Assembly (NCBI GenBank): GCA_902806595.1
Contig: CADCXC010000046.1
Coordinates: forward strand, 558,001 to 622,000
DNA: 64,000 bases
Direction: 5' to 3'
Origin: Pyrenopolyporus hunteri
Taxonomy: Eukaryota; Ascomycota; Sordariomycetes; Xylariales; Hypoxylaceae
The notes below the pieces were generated by a model, which saw nothing but the letters and a program-made list of their open reading frames with translations, was not told the DNA's origin and searched no databases. Position numbers and translations under genes: made by a program. Position 1 is the first letter of the stretch. Every line of letters begins with the position of its first letter. Shown piece after piece: positions 1-13,600 of the stretch.

Positions 1-480
1 TGCAAGTACGAGCAGGCTTGGTTGGTGGTCGGGGGTAGTGTATGCTCTCGAAATAGGACAGTAGGAAATCGTAGCTTTATCGTGGTCGAGGAAGACGAAG
101 GAAAGAATCGTGTGCTTCTGCTGCTCACCCTTTTCTTTAATTGGTTGACAAGGCCAAGTAGTTCGAGATGACCTTGTGAAAAGGACTTAGGAAGGTGTCG
201 TGTAAGGTGAGGGTAACGAGGAAAAAAACAAAAAGCGCGAATTAAGAAGATGAGAAATGAGAGACACGTCGAGATCAGACGAGGGAAAACGAGTGGACTG
301 ACTGGCCTGAGTAACCTGAGGGAGTGTGGGAATGGGGGTTGTTTTTGCTCGAAGGGCAGGTCGGGGGGGATGTAGGGTCGGAAAGGGAGAGAGGGAGGAG
401 AAGAGACACGAGGACGCAGAGGTGAGTTTGCGAGAAAACAGACTAAAAACCCAGAACGGAGGAAATCCTGGTCTGGGAAA
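1..480 (-). promoter_or_regulatory. probable 5' leader/promoter of a minus-strand gene beyond the left edge
   Basis: The plus strand is purine-rich from about 200 to 450, so the minus strand is a long C/T-rich tract of the kind found in 5' leaders of filamentous ascomycete genes. A minus-strand GTGAGC donor-like site lies near 130, which could begin a 5'-UTR intron. No coding exon can be assigned inside the window. This rests on composition only. Confidence 0.35.
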
Positions 481-1644
481 AGAGAATCCACTCTAGCTTG
501 AGGGGGGATACTTGCGGTACTTACAGAAGGTACCTGCCCAGGTAGTACTGACACTGGGTAACTTGGTGGGTTGACTGGCCGATGGCTTGTAAGTGGTTAC
601 ATGTAATGTGGTAGCAGTCGTGCCGGTGCTGGGGGAAGAGGAAGAAGCTGGCAGGCGGCCAGCACTGCTCTGTGGGGATATGGGCGTAGGGATAAGTGGG
701 GACGTAATTCGATAAGCGGCAGGCTCCTTGCGCTCTTTACTAAGAAGAGAAGGGCAAGCGAGAGGAAGGGAAATTGCATCGGACAAGGGGGCGGAATTGT
801 CTAAGAGGTAGGTAAATAGGTATGTAAGGTACCAAGGTAAGTACAAAGAGGCACCGTGTATACCCTTTTGGCTATGCACGGTCTTCAATCCACGTACCTA
901 TCGCAGGTACACAGCGAATGAAATGAACCGTACTCCTCCAAGTCGCACGTCTGACTTTCCGGTCCTTTTCCGCTTGTCCTGCAACAATTAAAATGACATT
1001 ATCATGTCTGTTCCTCGCCCCAGCCATCCATCATTGTATCTGTCATTTATATGCGTAGTCCTCTAGAGCACCGTCTGTTTGTTTGAGGGCTCAATTGCTC
1101 GGTTGGTCAATTTGGTGAGTCGGCTTTTCCTTCAATATTCTCCTACTTAGGTACATAGGTACATATGTACTTCCAGGCACCTTGCTAGTTGGACCTCTCA
1201 GGATCGGTTGGCCCCTTGCAGTAGCGTCAAGCCACTCACTCTAGCAACATCCAGCGCTTTAGCTGTCACTACCCTCCCCATAGGTACCTAGCCCTTCCGC
1301 GAACTACCTCACTCAACCAATGAGCAGCCCAGAACTGTTACATCTTCCCCACCGGTTATGCTTGATTGGTCTGCCCAGTCACGGAAAAGGAGAGGCCCTT
1401 ACCTCTTATGGAATTGTGAATTTTGTACTACTAGCCAAGATTTTGCACTACGTTCTAAGTACGAAAGATCTATGTGTGCATAAAGTTAAGCAGTGTCAAT
1501 GTGCCTGACGCTTTACCTATTTCGCGCGTACCTAGACCAAATAGTGCATATGCACATACCTGCGTACGCAGTATATCGTAGCGTATAAGTCTCAACGGGA
1601 GGTAGCCTACCTGCCACCCGCCTAACACATATCTATCTGATTAA

Positions 1645-1669
1645 TTACCTAGGTACCTACCTAGGTACA
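1645..1669. repeat. TACCTAGGTA palindromic microsatellite, two cores
   Basis: Two TACCTAGGTA cores about 11 bp apart, joined by an ACCT step. Intergenic. Confidence 0.8.
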
Positions 1670-2899
1670 CTACCACCCACCGTAGGTACGGTACGTACTT
1701 ATATACAGGCTAGGTGTATGTACATACACAGGCCTACTTACGCAGGGGAATTGACATTTTGTCGTGTTTATGCATCGCTAAACTCATATCACACGCAGAG
1801 ATACCTAACCTTAAGCCCATCACGCGCACCCTGATTGCGCAACACACGTACCTCTATGATATAGGTACACTACCAGTTGGCCGCCACAGTAAGGTGTTAC
1901 ACAACCCGGTCAAAGTTGTTTGTCTGGATTCTTCTCCCCCACTGATCTAAACCTCCCATCCCCCATCCTCCTTAACTTCCCGACAGCCTTTGCCACCGAT
2001 TACTATTCGCAACCCATTCGTGCTCATTCCTAACTCTGCCTACACGTATGTGGTCAATGCCAATTCTATAAATTTTTTTTTTCTCTTATCAGAAATTTAA
2101 TATCGCCTGCGACATCGCCGGGCCTTTTCTCTTTAGTCGTCAAATGGTCCCGCGATCCATCATCTTGGCCTTGGGTCAACTGTATAGAGTAGCGGCCTCC
2201 CTCTAATTCAATCACATCTTATAATACCCATTTCCATTTCCATTTCCATGTATATTCTACAGATGAGCGAGATGATATTGTGATATGGTCTTTCGCAATA
2301 GGTGTGCAAGTTACATGAGCTGATACGGCACGAGAAGGGAACCTCATCCACCCACTTACGCAGGACAATCCCGAATATATCGGCTTGCCAAGCCAGACTC
2401 GAAACAAGAAACACGCGCCATACTATGTACATTCGTGTGATCGGTCAGAAGAACAAAGTACTGACTAGGGGGTGGCGCTATATACCGTCGGGTACGTACT
2501 AGATATGTACCTATGTACGATACCAATTTACTTCCAATGCTTCTACTACATATTATGTGGTACGAATGTGCGTACACGACATACATGCACTATATACAGT
2601 CAAGGCTTTCGGACGATCTTGTCACTCTCGGCATTTCTCAGATCTACATATGGAGGATGGAACCTACGTACATGTACGGCGCACACGTATAATACATGGT
2701 ACCTAAATACGCAACATACCGTGCTTCAGTCCGACGCGGAAGCAGGTCAAGAGAAATTTCCCACTCTGACACAACGCGACGGCGACAACTATATAACTGA
2801 CAGTTAAATATACAGTTATACGTTCCGCTACGAGCATTTTCCAGCACCATAGTACCACGTATGTGAAGTTCTACGATATGGGTAAGGTGCATATGAACG

Positions 2900-2927
2900 T
2901 ACCTACCTAGGTAGGTAGGTAGGTACC
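2900..2927. repeat. long palindromic ACCT/AGGT microsatellite
   Basis: Two ACCT units flip at a CCTAGG centre into four AGGT units, making a self-complementary stretch that could extrude as a cruciform. It is among the longest members of this family in the window. Confidence 0.8.
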
Positions 2928-5030
2928 GGGTACGTAAGTTCAATGCATCCATATACATGTAACTACTAGATACACGCGCGGGTCGTTATATTCAAGCTTT
3001 GGCACCCCTTTCTTTTCTCTACTTCATAACTTCTTTTTTTCGTCTTTCTTCTTCGGAGTCTAGACTTCGGCTCGATGGCTCGCATAGCGCATGAGTGAGG
3101 CTGAACCATGCATTTCGCGCGGTGTTCTCCGTTTTTATTGATGTGTATTTTTTTTTTCTATCCTTACTCCATCGAGTACTATTATATGAGCGCCCTCACG
3201 TCACGACCTTATTCTTCCTTCAGCTCGTGTTCTACACAACAAATCCTGAAATATCGGGCGCCCGCATAAAATCGTGTCCGAGATCGAACCACCTTACATT
3301 GAAGGCTAAGATTTATTATCCGCGAGGATTTAAATCGCGGCTATTAGCACCAGCCTGTTTTCAGGCCCGAAGCATCTATCATCTTGGCTTAATCAACTAC
3401 CCACCGGGTTACAGTCGCAGATGTCGTTGACTATCAGTTATTGGGAATAACTTGTTTGGAACAGATTGGGTTGGGTCTACTCAAGCCTACCTAACCTAGC
3501 AACATACTGCTTTATTTTGAAACGGCATCCTTTTCTTTCCTTTGCAGATCTGACTAAACTGGCATGTCCAATGAATACAGAGCTTCTACATTCAGTAACG
3601 GCCCAAGTTACGCAACCCCAAAATAGCACAAACCACCTACGGGAATTGTCTAAACTCGGCAGATTTCCTATGCCGCAACGTAAGACGTAAGATGTGCAAT
3701 TGACAGGCCCTTGAAGGATCTTGGTTAGCTAACATAATACAATACCAAGCAAACTGATCCGTAGTATGTGGCGGGTTATAGGCCTTTTGATGGTTATTGG
3801 ATAACTGATGTCTGGCGTGGACATGTTCTAACTTGCATACTGTCACACCCTTTTCGCTTTTCCCTTTTCCACAGATCTAACATACCTATCTAGGTCATGT
3901 ATAAGCTCATGTTATATTTCTCGCATATTCTAACAATTTTCTCCATCTTGTCAGGGTCGACCATTTTCATACGAGGTTCGGGATCAGTCCTGAGCCTGAG
4001 GTCCGAGTCCTGACGTGGCGCCAACCGCCGCCAGGATTCATCCCTTCTGACGGGTCTACCGGCGTTCTTCTCTCGGCATCGAACGCCTAGAGCGAGACCC
4101 AAATCTCCGTTCCTGCTTACCCGCCTAGTACCCATGCACATGCATGCGTGCGGCGACGCGTTCAAGGACTTCGTCCAGCCTAGGCATACCTACCTTTCCT
4201 TCGATACCGTAATCCGTAATTATTATACATTCCGTCATAAGCACCGACATCAGGAACATAAATCCTTTACACCTCGACACCTACCCAATAGCTGACGGTG
4301 AGGCTGTGCAGGTATGTGTGTATTATTCGCCCGGTCCTACCACGCTGCTTCGAGCGTCTTATTTTCACTGATTGGGCTACTTAGGTAGAATTAAAGATCG
4401 GAGTGTAATCCAATCAATGATCGCGCAAGCCATTCTCCTGATTCGTGCATACAGCACCACCATTAGGTACCTACAAACTCACGGCCGGAGCCATATCGAT
4501 CCCGTCGCTCCGTCCATACATTCATCGCAGCTTTTTCCAAGCATCCCTATTCGCCTCAAACGTCTTCACCGCCGGACTTTCCTCTCACTTGAACGTAGTC
4601 TCGAAGCCATTGTTGGAGCAATCCCTACACGTTACCTGATTCCCATGGTGCCTCGCAGGAATGGAATCGGTAACGACAGCCCCCCAGATTGAGAGATAGG
4701 TAAACAGAAGCGTTTATGGCGGCCTTGTCGGGGTTTAACCATATTGGTCCATTTCAGCAGAGTTTGGATGCACGCACTGCCGTCATCCGTTTAGATTATT
4801 TACACCGTCGAATAGGCGACTAGGATACCATCTCTACCTGCTGCTTAAACCATACCGTGTCGCTGTTGAAGATAACTCGATATCAACCCGCAGCCCGGCA
4901 CGTTTGAGTACCTGCATCGGCAGCGCAAACTATTTGCCTGTTCTCTCGTACTTGTTACTCACGTACACAAACCGGCAATTATACCCGCGGACCGACGCGC
5001 ATCACCTCATGAACGCCATAGTCGGGTTCG

Positions 5031-5063
5031 ACCCGCACGGCGCGACTCTACGGCCGTGCGGGT
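5031..5063. other. perfect 11-bp inverted repeat (hairpin)
   Basis: The arm ACCCGCACGGC at 5031-5041 is exactly complementary to GCCGTGCGGGT at 5053-5063, around an 11-nt loop. It is GC-rich in an otherwise mixed intergenic stretch. A tRNA-B-box-like GGTTCGACC overlaps its left end, but no tRNA folds around it. Confidence 0.7.
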
Positions 5064-6142
5064 GCCAGCAAGGGAACAACCGAAGGCGGCCAACGCGTAT
5101 ATAGTACAATACATAGTAGCCGCCACCCCGACGGACCATCCCCTATCGGATTTCTATACAAACGGCAGCCACTGCGGAGTTGACAGCATTGGTGTCGATA
5201 TAATTTTCCGACTTGAATCGACGGAATCGGGCAGATAAGATCAAGATCCTTGATCTTACAGGTTAGACAAGTACGGTAAGTCAAGTACTGCCGAGGCGAG
5301 CTTCGCATTCTTCCAAATCACTGTCTATCAATCGAAAGCGAAGCTCAAGTCAGAATATTGTTTGATATACGTAAGAGATCGTATTATATGCGTTGCTTAT
5401 AGATAAGATGCCATATCAAGAAGCCATTACCTACCTAGGTATCTACCCTTCCTCCTAGGTAGTACTCAACCACTAAAATGTAAGCAGCAACGACTTATCA
5501 AAGCTTCCTACTACATAAGAGCCCAGTTAATCCAGTTATATAGATAGACGGTTACATAATAGGTGGTAATAATAATAGATTCCTTTGGACAATATTAGTC
5601 AGGTCCGAGGACGTTGCATGGGATATTCATCGTTCGTTTCAGCCTTAGTCGACTAATTCCCTGGAGAAACCTCATAATATCACGAGGTTGATCACCTACC
5701 TACCTAGGTACTTGACTATATAGACGCGCACGCAACATAAATTACATTATATATAAGTCAGCTCCCCCCATGTTAATGGTAGAAGCATGTGTACCTATAT
5801 TCGCAACTCGTTCATACATCATGTTATAACCACTAACACTTTTTCAGGGTCATGAATATCGGGTACCTAAACGAGCATAAGGGAATGAACACGGGAGCCA
5901 GGAACCAATATGCATGATCTAGAATAACACAAGTACAAAATGTTGGATATTATCACATGAGAGAACTTTCAATGGGTCTTCAAGGGTTTATAAGGTCCGT
6001 ATATTTACTACTAAAACTATTACGTCTTGTCAAACATCAGAATCCCAGGTGATTACAATATCCTCTCACTTCGACACAGTCCTAGCCAGAACCCGAAAAG
6101 CCGCCGTTAACTGCCTAGGTAGGCGGGTAACCAACCACCCAA

Positions 6143-6592
6143 CTAACAAAGCGTCAGCACCGCGTCTTGGGTAGTCAGGCAATCGACCTGGACGGGGTAG
6201 TAGCAGGCGGTCGAATGGGGCGGGCAGTCGAGGACGCACTCGCCGGCGAGCTCGGCGTGCCGGTGGTGGGGGAGGAAGGGGTCGCCGTCGATGGCCGAGA
6301 CGTCGAACCAGGAGCGGCCGCGCTGCACCGCCAGCTCCACCTGGAGCACGCGGGTCGAGCCGGCGCCGTCGCTGCACTTGACCACCGCCCCGACGTTGTC
6401 GTCGAACGCCCGCAGCGGCGACGTGTACGCCCGCCCCTGGCCCACCTTCACCGCCGGGCTCGACGACCCGTCGTTCTTCGCCGCCGAGCACCACACGTTG
6501 AACTTGCAGTTGTTCTGCACCACGATGTTGCTCGCTTCCGCGGCGCTGGCCGCGGCGAGGGCGAGGAGGGAGAGCTTGAGGAGGCTGAACAT
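6143..6592 (-). CDS. secreted Bys1-domain (thaumatin-like antigenic) protein
   Basis: A 149-residue protein from one exon. Residues 1-20 are a typical signal peptide (MFSLLKLSLL, then an Ala-rich core). The mature part reads NIVVQNNCKFNVWC, then an SWFDVSAIDGDPF core, and ends in LTLC. This follows the Bys1 family layout: an N-terminal VVxNNC strand, a central YDLS-like GDPF motif and a terminal Cys. Eight cysteines (29, 35, 73, 119, 123, 130, 138, 149) could form four disulfides. Family members are small secreted or yeast-phase surface proteins of unknown biochemical role. The coding DNA is much more GC-rich than its flanks. A TGCCTAGGTAGGC copy of the dispersed palindrome lies just past the stop, near 6112. 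Antisense frames here are shadows caused by high GC. Family call by motif recognition only. Confidence 0.8.
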   Translation of the reverse strand: MFSLLKLSLLALAAASAAEASNIVVQNNCKFNVWCSAAKNDGSSSPAVKVGQGRAYTSPLRAFDDNVGAVVKCSDGAGSTRVLQVELAVQRGRSWFDVSAIDGDPFLPHHRHAELAGECVLDCPPHSTACYYPVQVDCLTTQDAVLTLC

Positions 6593-7355
6593 GGCTGCGG
6601 TGGATGGGGGTTCTGTTCCTCTCGGTTGCTTGAAAGGGGTTGGGTTGGAAGCTGGCTGGCTAGCTGGCTTTATGGGTTCTTTGGAAAGGATGCTATGGAG
6701 GCTGGAATTCTTCAGTGGGTTGATGGCGATTGCTGTGATGAGTGGCTATTCCCATCGTTATGCTCGTAGAAGATGTTATATATAGGCATGGTCTTTTCCT
6801 ACGAATGTCCATTCTTCAAAACAAGTCAGTTGATGAATTGGGCCCCTGAGTTGTGAATCCCTTCGTCTAGAGCACATTGCGTTTGTTCTGCTGAGAGGTG
6901 GCGTTGGGTAGATTCAATTACTAAAGCAGATGTTCGCCCGAGACTATAGTCAGTGTTATGATAGGTATAAAGGGTTTATTACTACGTCTTTCATACACTC
7001 TATCTACAATGTAACACGTTGGTTCGAACAATCCCTTTGAAGACTCGCTTGACTGTTAACTAGACATAAACGTGTTGCGTGGACTTGGACTGCATAATTG
7101 ACGAATAGCTACTTCTGAGTTGTCGAGATAGGCTTATTCTACGTAGCGCTAAGAGGCCCGGCTTCGAGGACTCGGTTACTGAAGGAATGATTCCTCGTCA
7201 ATATACAGTCTTTGTCATCTAAAAACACGAATTTATTATCTACTGTCACTCTATTCTCTAATCTTGTATTTCGCCGTTGTTTCCGTGAGGCAATACCAAG
7301 ACTACTACGAATATATGATGCCTTCTTTAAAGGCTAGTGACTGGGCTGGGAGTGA
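6593..7355. other. intergenic: Bys1 upstream region and left flank of the retrotransposon
   Basis: This holds the upstream region of the minus-strand Bys1 gene (a TATATATA element at about 6777-6784 is a plausible promoter element) and then ordinary DNA of balanced composition up to the transposon insertion. No ORF of interest was seen. Confidence 0.5.
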
Positions 7356-7360
7356 ATATC
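7356..7360. repeat. probable target-site duplication, left copy
   Basis: The 5 bp ATATC directly precede the left LTR. The 5 bp after the right LTR are ATATT, the same sequence with one C-to-T change, as RIP would produce. Five base pairs is a usual duplication length for LTR retrotransposons. Confidence 0.55.
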
Positions 7361-7654
7361 TGTTATACGTGCCAAGGCCGTATATGAGAGTGATGTAAGC
7401 CTTGGGCAGTAAGGGACAATTGTAGACTGTTTATTAGTAAAGGGAATAGCTTAATGACTTTTATAATATATATATTTATAATTAATAAATTTATCGGGCG
7501 GTTAAAGCGTTTTCGATATCGGTTTAAATTAATATTTTATATCTAAAAGTTTTTACCTTCGTTAAAAAAAGGGAAATTATAATTTTTAAAATTAAAAAAA
7601 ATTATTAAATAAATTTAATATAGTTTAAATTTTTTATTAAAAATTTTTATTATA
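7361..7654 (+). repeat. left LTR (partly unmutated)
   Basis: It starts TGTTATACGT. Over 7361-7458 it keeps normal base composition, while the aligned right LTR carries 38 differences, all of them G-to-A or C-to-T. From 7459 on it is itself AT-converted, keeping a few GC islands (7495-7501, 7557-7572). A 3-bp length difference to the right copy lies at the A-run near 7570. Confidence 0.85.
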
Positions 7655-10600
7655 AAATAATTTTTTTTTTTTTTTAAAAAAAATATATTTTCGAATGTAA
7701 TATGTATTTAACGAAATTATTTTTATTTATTATATTTTATTAATATTTTAAATTAATAATTTATAACGATTTTTATTTTTTCGATTTCGAATAATTTTTA
7801 AAATATATCGTAATTGTTATTATTTATTTTTTTTACAAAACGATATATTTATATCGAAGTTACGATAATAATTATTTCGTAAAAAGTTTCGTTAAAATAA
7901 AAAATTTCGAGTAAAAAATCGATTATTTTTTTAAATAATTTTTATTTTATTATTTATAAATTTATATCGTTATCTATGAATATTTTTATTATATAATTTT
8001 AAATAAATTTTAAAAAAATTATAATAAATTATTTTAAAAGAAAAATATTTTTTTTATAAAAACTTATATATTTATTCGAATAATTTAATATTTAAATTAA
8101 ATTAATAATTTTCTTTCGACTTTTTTAATATTTTTATAAATTTTATATTTATAATCGTCGAAAAACGAAATTTTTAATACGTTTTAATATTTTTAAATTT
8201 TCTTTTATTTAATTTATTATTATAGGGGAATTTTATATATTTAAAAGTTAATTTTTTATATTATATTATTTTTAAAATTATAATTTAATAATAAAAAAAA
8301 TTTCGAAAATTAAAATTATTAATGTAATAATTTTAAATTTATTCGAATGGTTTATTTATTTATATAATTAAATAAGTGAAATTTATAATATTTTAAAAAA
8401 TTTTATTATTTTAATGGATAATTAATATCGTAAAAATTAATAATAATTAATAAATTATTATTAATATTTTCGAAAAATTTATAAAATAATTATTATAATA
8501 TAAAAAATAAACGTAAAAGTTACGAAATAATAAATTATTAAATTTTAACGATAAATAATTAAAAATAATTAAATATTTTTAAAAGAAATATAAATTATAA
8601 TCGTTAAATTTATTAAATAATAATAAATTAAAAAATAAACGATTATAAAATTATAAATTTAAATTAAACGATAAAAAAATTACCTCGTTTAATTTTAATA
8701 AAATTAAATTTTATAAGTAATTATATAAAATTGTTTCGATTTTTAAATTAAAAAAAAAAAAGTTATAAATTAATTAATTTTTAATTAAAAAATATGTGAA
8801 TTTTTAATAATTTAATAAAAAAGTTCGTTTATAAATAAAAAAATTTAAAGTATTTATTATTTAAATTATTATTAAATTTATTATTAAATAAATTAAAAAT
8901 TAATTTTTAAACGTAAATTCGATAATTAAAAGTATGGGAAGGAAAGTTATTATCGAATTTTTTTTTTAAAGTTTTTAAAGTTATCGATTTACGATTTTTA
9001 CGTATTTTTTTTTTTTATTCGAAATTTATTATTTAAGTATTTTAATTTCGAAATATGTTATATATTTTTTAAGTAAATTATTAAAATTTTAAAGGGATTA
9101 TTTTAAATTAATTTAATAATAATATATATTAAAAAAAATTAAAAAGTCGAAATATATTAATACGAATAAATTTTAATTAAAATGAGTTTTATAATATTTA
9201 AAAGAAATAAAAGCGCGTTTTTTAAAAAAAATAAAATAGTTTTAAAAAATTTTAAAAATTTAAATAAAAATGACGACGAAAGGAATTATAAAAGTTTTTT
9301 TAAAAAGTTATTTCGAAGATTTTTATTATTAAATTTTAATGGTTTAAAAAGGTTTTCGCGTTAAAATTTTAAAAGAAAAAAAAATTTAAAATTTTTTTAA
9401 TTTTTTTCGAAATATATATTAATTCTTGTTATTATTATGATTATTTTAATTTATTTTAATAAGTTTATTATTTATAATAGTAAAAATTTATTAAAGTTTA
9501 AATTATAATAAATAAAAATGAAATTTTATTTAAAAATTTATATCGAAAATTTTATTAATAATATTATATATATTAATTAAATAAAATTATTATTAATAAA
9601 TAAAATTTAATAATAATATTAATAACGATTTATTTTAATTAAATATATATATTTATAAAACGTATGGTTTATTTATAAAAAAATTATATGTTTAAAATTT
9701 AAAAATTTGTCGAAAAAATATCGTAATATTTAAATTATAAAAGTTTTTAAATATAAAAAAAATGTTTTAATTTATTTAATTAAATTTATAAATTTTAATA
9801 ACGTAATAAATTAATTTAATATTATTTATTAAATTTTAATTATTTAAATTTTATTAAATAAAATTATTAAATTAATATATTTTCGATTCGAAAAATTTCT
9901 CGAAAATAATATAAATTTTATTAACGTTATCGAAAAAATCGAGTACGTATATAAAAATATAATAATAAACTTAAAATTTTTAATAAAAAATAAATTCGTT
10001 TCGATATAAAAATATTCGAAATTAGGTTATTACTTTTACGAAAAAAAGATTTATTTTAATTTAAGTTTCGATCGATTTTTAAAAACGTAAAATCGTTTTA
10101 AAAACGATAATAGGTTTAGGTTAAAATTTAAAAATAAAAAATAAATTATTAATTAAAATGCGTTAAAAAAAATAGATTAAATTATTATCGATAAACATCG
10201 AAAAAATAAAGTAATTTATTAATGTTATAATAAAAATAATTATTAAATTTTCATTTATTTCGTTAAAAAAAACGTCGATAATAAAAACTTATTAATATTT
10301 TTTAAGAAAATTTCCGTTATAAAAAAAATCCGTACGAAAAAAAAAATACTTTTTTTATTAATTATAAAAAAAATTAAAATAGTTACGATTTTAACGAATA
10401 TTTAAAAATTTTAAATTTTCGAAATTAATAAATTCGATTTAAATTTTTAATAAATTTTAACGTTATATTACGTCGAATTTTAAAGTTAAATTTAAGTATT
10501 TTAATTTATATTTATACAATAAAACAATAATTAAACGTAAATAATAAATCGCGAAAAAAATATATTTTTAAATTAAAATTCGATTTTAAATTTTTTATAA

Positions 10601-13600
10601 TTATAATTTTTATATATAATAATAAAAAATATAAAGTTATAATTTTTTTAAATTTAAAAGTAAATATATTTATAATGTTAATATTTAAAATATAAATTTA
10701 AAAATTACTTTTAATTAAATAAATAATTTTTAAATTTATAATAATATAAAATAATTTAATTTTTTTAAAAAAAAAAAATATTATATCGAATTTATCGTTT
10801 TTCGATATTAAAAAAATTATTTTATTCGATTAAATTTTAAAGTTATTATTATAATATTTAATTACGATATTATATTATTATATTAATAATTATTTTAATA
10901 TTTTTTAAAAATTTTTTTTATAAATTTAAATAAAATTAAATTTTTATTAAATTATTATCGAAAAAATTATATTAATAAAGTATTTTAAATAAAAGGGTTT
11001 ATCGTTTTTATATTTTTTTTAACGTAAATAAATAAAAAAAAAATAATAAAATTTATTTTTTCGAAGTTTAAAAATTTTATTTTTATTATAATAAAAATCG
11101 CAGGATAAAAATTTTTTAACTATTAATTGTAAAATTATGTAATCGATTTTATCGAGGGTAAAATTCCCTCGTAGGGATTTTTATACGTTATAAATAAACG
11201 AAAATTTAAAATTTTAAAATTTTAATTAAAAAAAATGTTAAATAACGAAAAAATTCGAAAGTTTATTTTATTTTATATCGTTTTTATAATATTCGTAGAT
11301 AAAAAAAATTTTAATGATTTTTTACGTTTTATTATCGACTATAAAAGATTTAATATTATTACGATATTTATTAAATATTTTTTATTTTTTATTACGAAAT
11401 TTTAAAATCGATTTAAAATAATTTAATAATATATTAAAATTAATTTTAAAATTAAATTTAATTTAATATATATTAAAAAAAACGATAAATAAAAAATAAC
11501 TTTTTATTATAAATATAAATTTTTCGAATATTTAATTATATTATTTAAATTTATTAACGCTTTAATTATTTTTTAAATTATAATAAATAATTTTTTTCGA
11601 AATATAATCGATAATAAATTTTTTATTTATATCGATAATTTTTTTATTTATATTAATATTAAAAAAATTTATAATTAATTAATTAAAAAATATTTTAACG
11701 TTTTATCGATAATTATTTAACGGTAAATTTAAAAAAATATTTTTAATTTATTTATAAAATTAAATATTTAAGTTACGTTATAAATTTATTTAAAATTTTT
11801 ATATTATTTAATAAAATAAAATATATATTATTATAAAAAACTTTTAAAACTTTAAAAAAATCGTAATAATTTATCGATTTTATTAATTTTTATCGAAGAT
11901 TTATAAAAAATTATTTATTTATTATAAAGTTAATTATTTTTATAAACGGAAAAGATAAAAAAAATTAAAAATAAATATTATAAATAAATATAATTTTTAA
12001 AAAATTAAAATATAAATTTATTACGATTTTTATTTTTACCCATTTTAATTTTTTCCGTTAAATTTTTATAAAAACCGATATTTTAAATTATATATTAAAC
12101 GTAATCTTTTTTTAAAAAAGGTAAGATAATAAATTACGTTTATATATTTTTTATTTTTGTAAGTTTTTTTTAACCGAAATAAATTATAAAATATACGATA
12201 AAAAATTATTAATTATTATTAATTTTTTTAATAGATGGCGATAATATTTAAAAAAAACGTAATATAAAATAAAAATTTATTTTAATTATTAAAATTTAAT
12301 ATATTTTATTATTATTAAAATTTTAAATAAAAAATAAATTAAATAGATGTAATTTTTATTTTTTTATAATTTTATTATAAATTATCGTTCGAAAAAATAA
12401 AACGAAAAAATCGATATTTTATTTAAATTACTTTAATATTAACTTAAAAAAAAAGGAGTTAAAAATTAATCGATTATATTAATTTTAAAAAAAAAATATT
12501 TTTTACATTTTAAAAAGTTTAAATTTATTACGACTTTAATTATAATATATATTTTTTTACGTTTTACGAATGTTTTTATATTTAAATAAATAACGGATTT
12601 CGTAACTCGATTTAAGGAAATTACCCGTAAAAACGAAGATTATTAAAATCATTTTAAAAAATTAAAAAAAATATAATTATATAAAAAAATATATTATATA
12701 AAAAAAAAATTATAAATTTTAATAATATTACAAAACGAAGTAATTAATTTAAAATATAATATTAAAATAATTAATTATATAAATATAAATAAAACTTTAA
12801 AATTTATTACGTATAATTTTTAATAATTAAATATAAAAATTATCGTACGAAAATATATACGAAATTATTTAAAATATTAACGTAATAAAATTTCGAAATA
12901 CGTTTTATTAAATATTTTATAATTTATAAAACTATATTATATTTTATAAAATATTATTATAATAAATTTTATTATTAATTTTTTACTTTTAAATAATTAT
13001 AATTTTATATAAATTATAATAAATTTTTTTATTAAAATAATATATTTTATATTTTTAAAAATAAACGAAAAAAAAATAAAAGATTTTATTAAAATTTTCG
13101 TTAAAATTTATTAACGATTATATAATATATCCTTCGATATTATTTTTAATAAAAATTTTAAATTTATAAATTATTTATAAAAAATTTTTTTTAAATTAAT
13201 AAAAATTAAACCTCGTATAAACATTACGTTTTATTTTTAAATCGATAATTAAATCGAAAAATTAAATTAAATTTTTAAAGTTTATTTATAAATGTTTATT
13301 AATTACGAAATATTTAACTAAAAAAATTTATTATTTACGGTTAAATTTATTTATAATAATATTATTTTTTTTTATTCGAATATTTTTATTTTACGTTAAT
13401 TATAATTATTATTTTATTACGTATAATTTATTTACGAAAGGATTACGTAATTTTAAAAGTCGATTTTACTTTTATTAAATAATTTAAATTTATAAAAAAG
13501 TTAAAAATAACTTTTAAAAAAATCGATTTAAAATAAAAAAATAAGTAAATAAAAAAAAACGAAAAAATTTCGAATATAAAATTAAATAATTAATAATATT

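Larger units (their letters stand above)
481..6142. other. intergenic, gene-poor, microsatellite-rich
   Basis: No reading frame here resembles a known family; the longest (131 codons, minus strand, 493-888) is low-complexity Ser/Thr/Pro sequence with no domain. The tract holds several TACCTAGGTA-type palindromes (about 1645-1669, 2900-2927, 5428-5441, 5695-5711), a short CCATTT hexamer run at 2229-2247, and a perfect 11-bp hairpin at 5031-5063. Nothing else was supported. Confidence 0.6.

Noticed and set aside
493..888. 131-codon minus-strand frame near the left edge
   Set aside because: Ser/Thr/Pro-rich with no domain and with the AGGTAC repeat near its start; more likely promoter sequence of an off-window gene.
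5024..5040. tRNA B-box-like GGTTCGACC
   Set aside because: No A-box, anticodon arm or acceptor stem can be paired around it; it overlaps the 11-bp hairpin.
6167..6785. Two long plus-strand frames opposite the Bys1-like gene
   Set aside because: High GC makes antisense stops rare; the minus-strand frame has the signal peptide, family motifs and cysteine pattern.
9182..9364. 60-codon frame inside the AT block
   Set aside because: Lys/Phe/Asn-only peptide produced by AT-rich mutated DNA; no retroelement motif.
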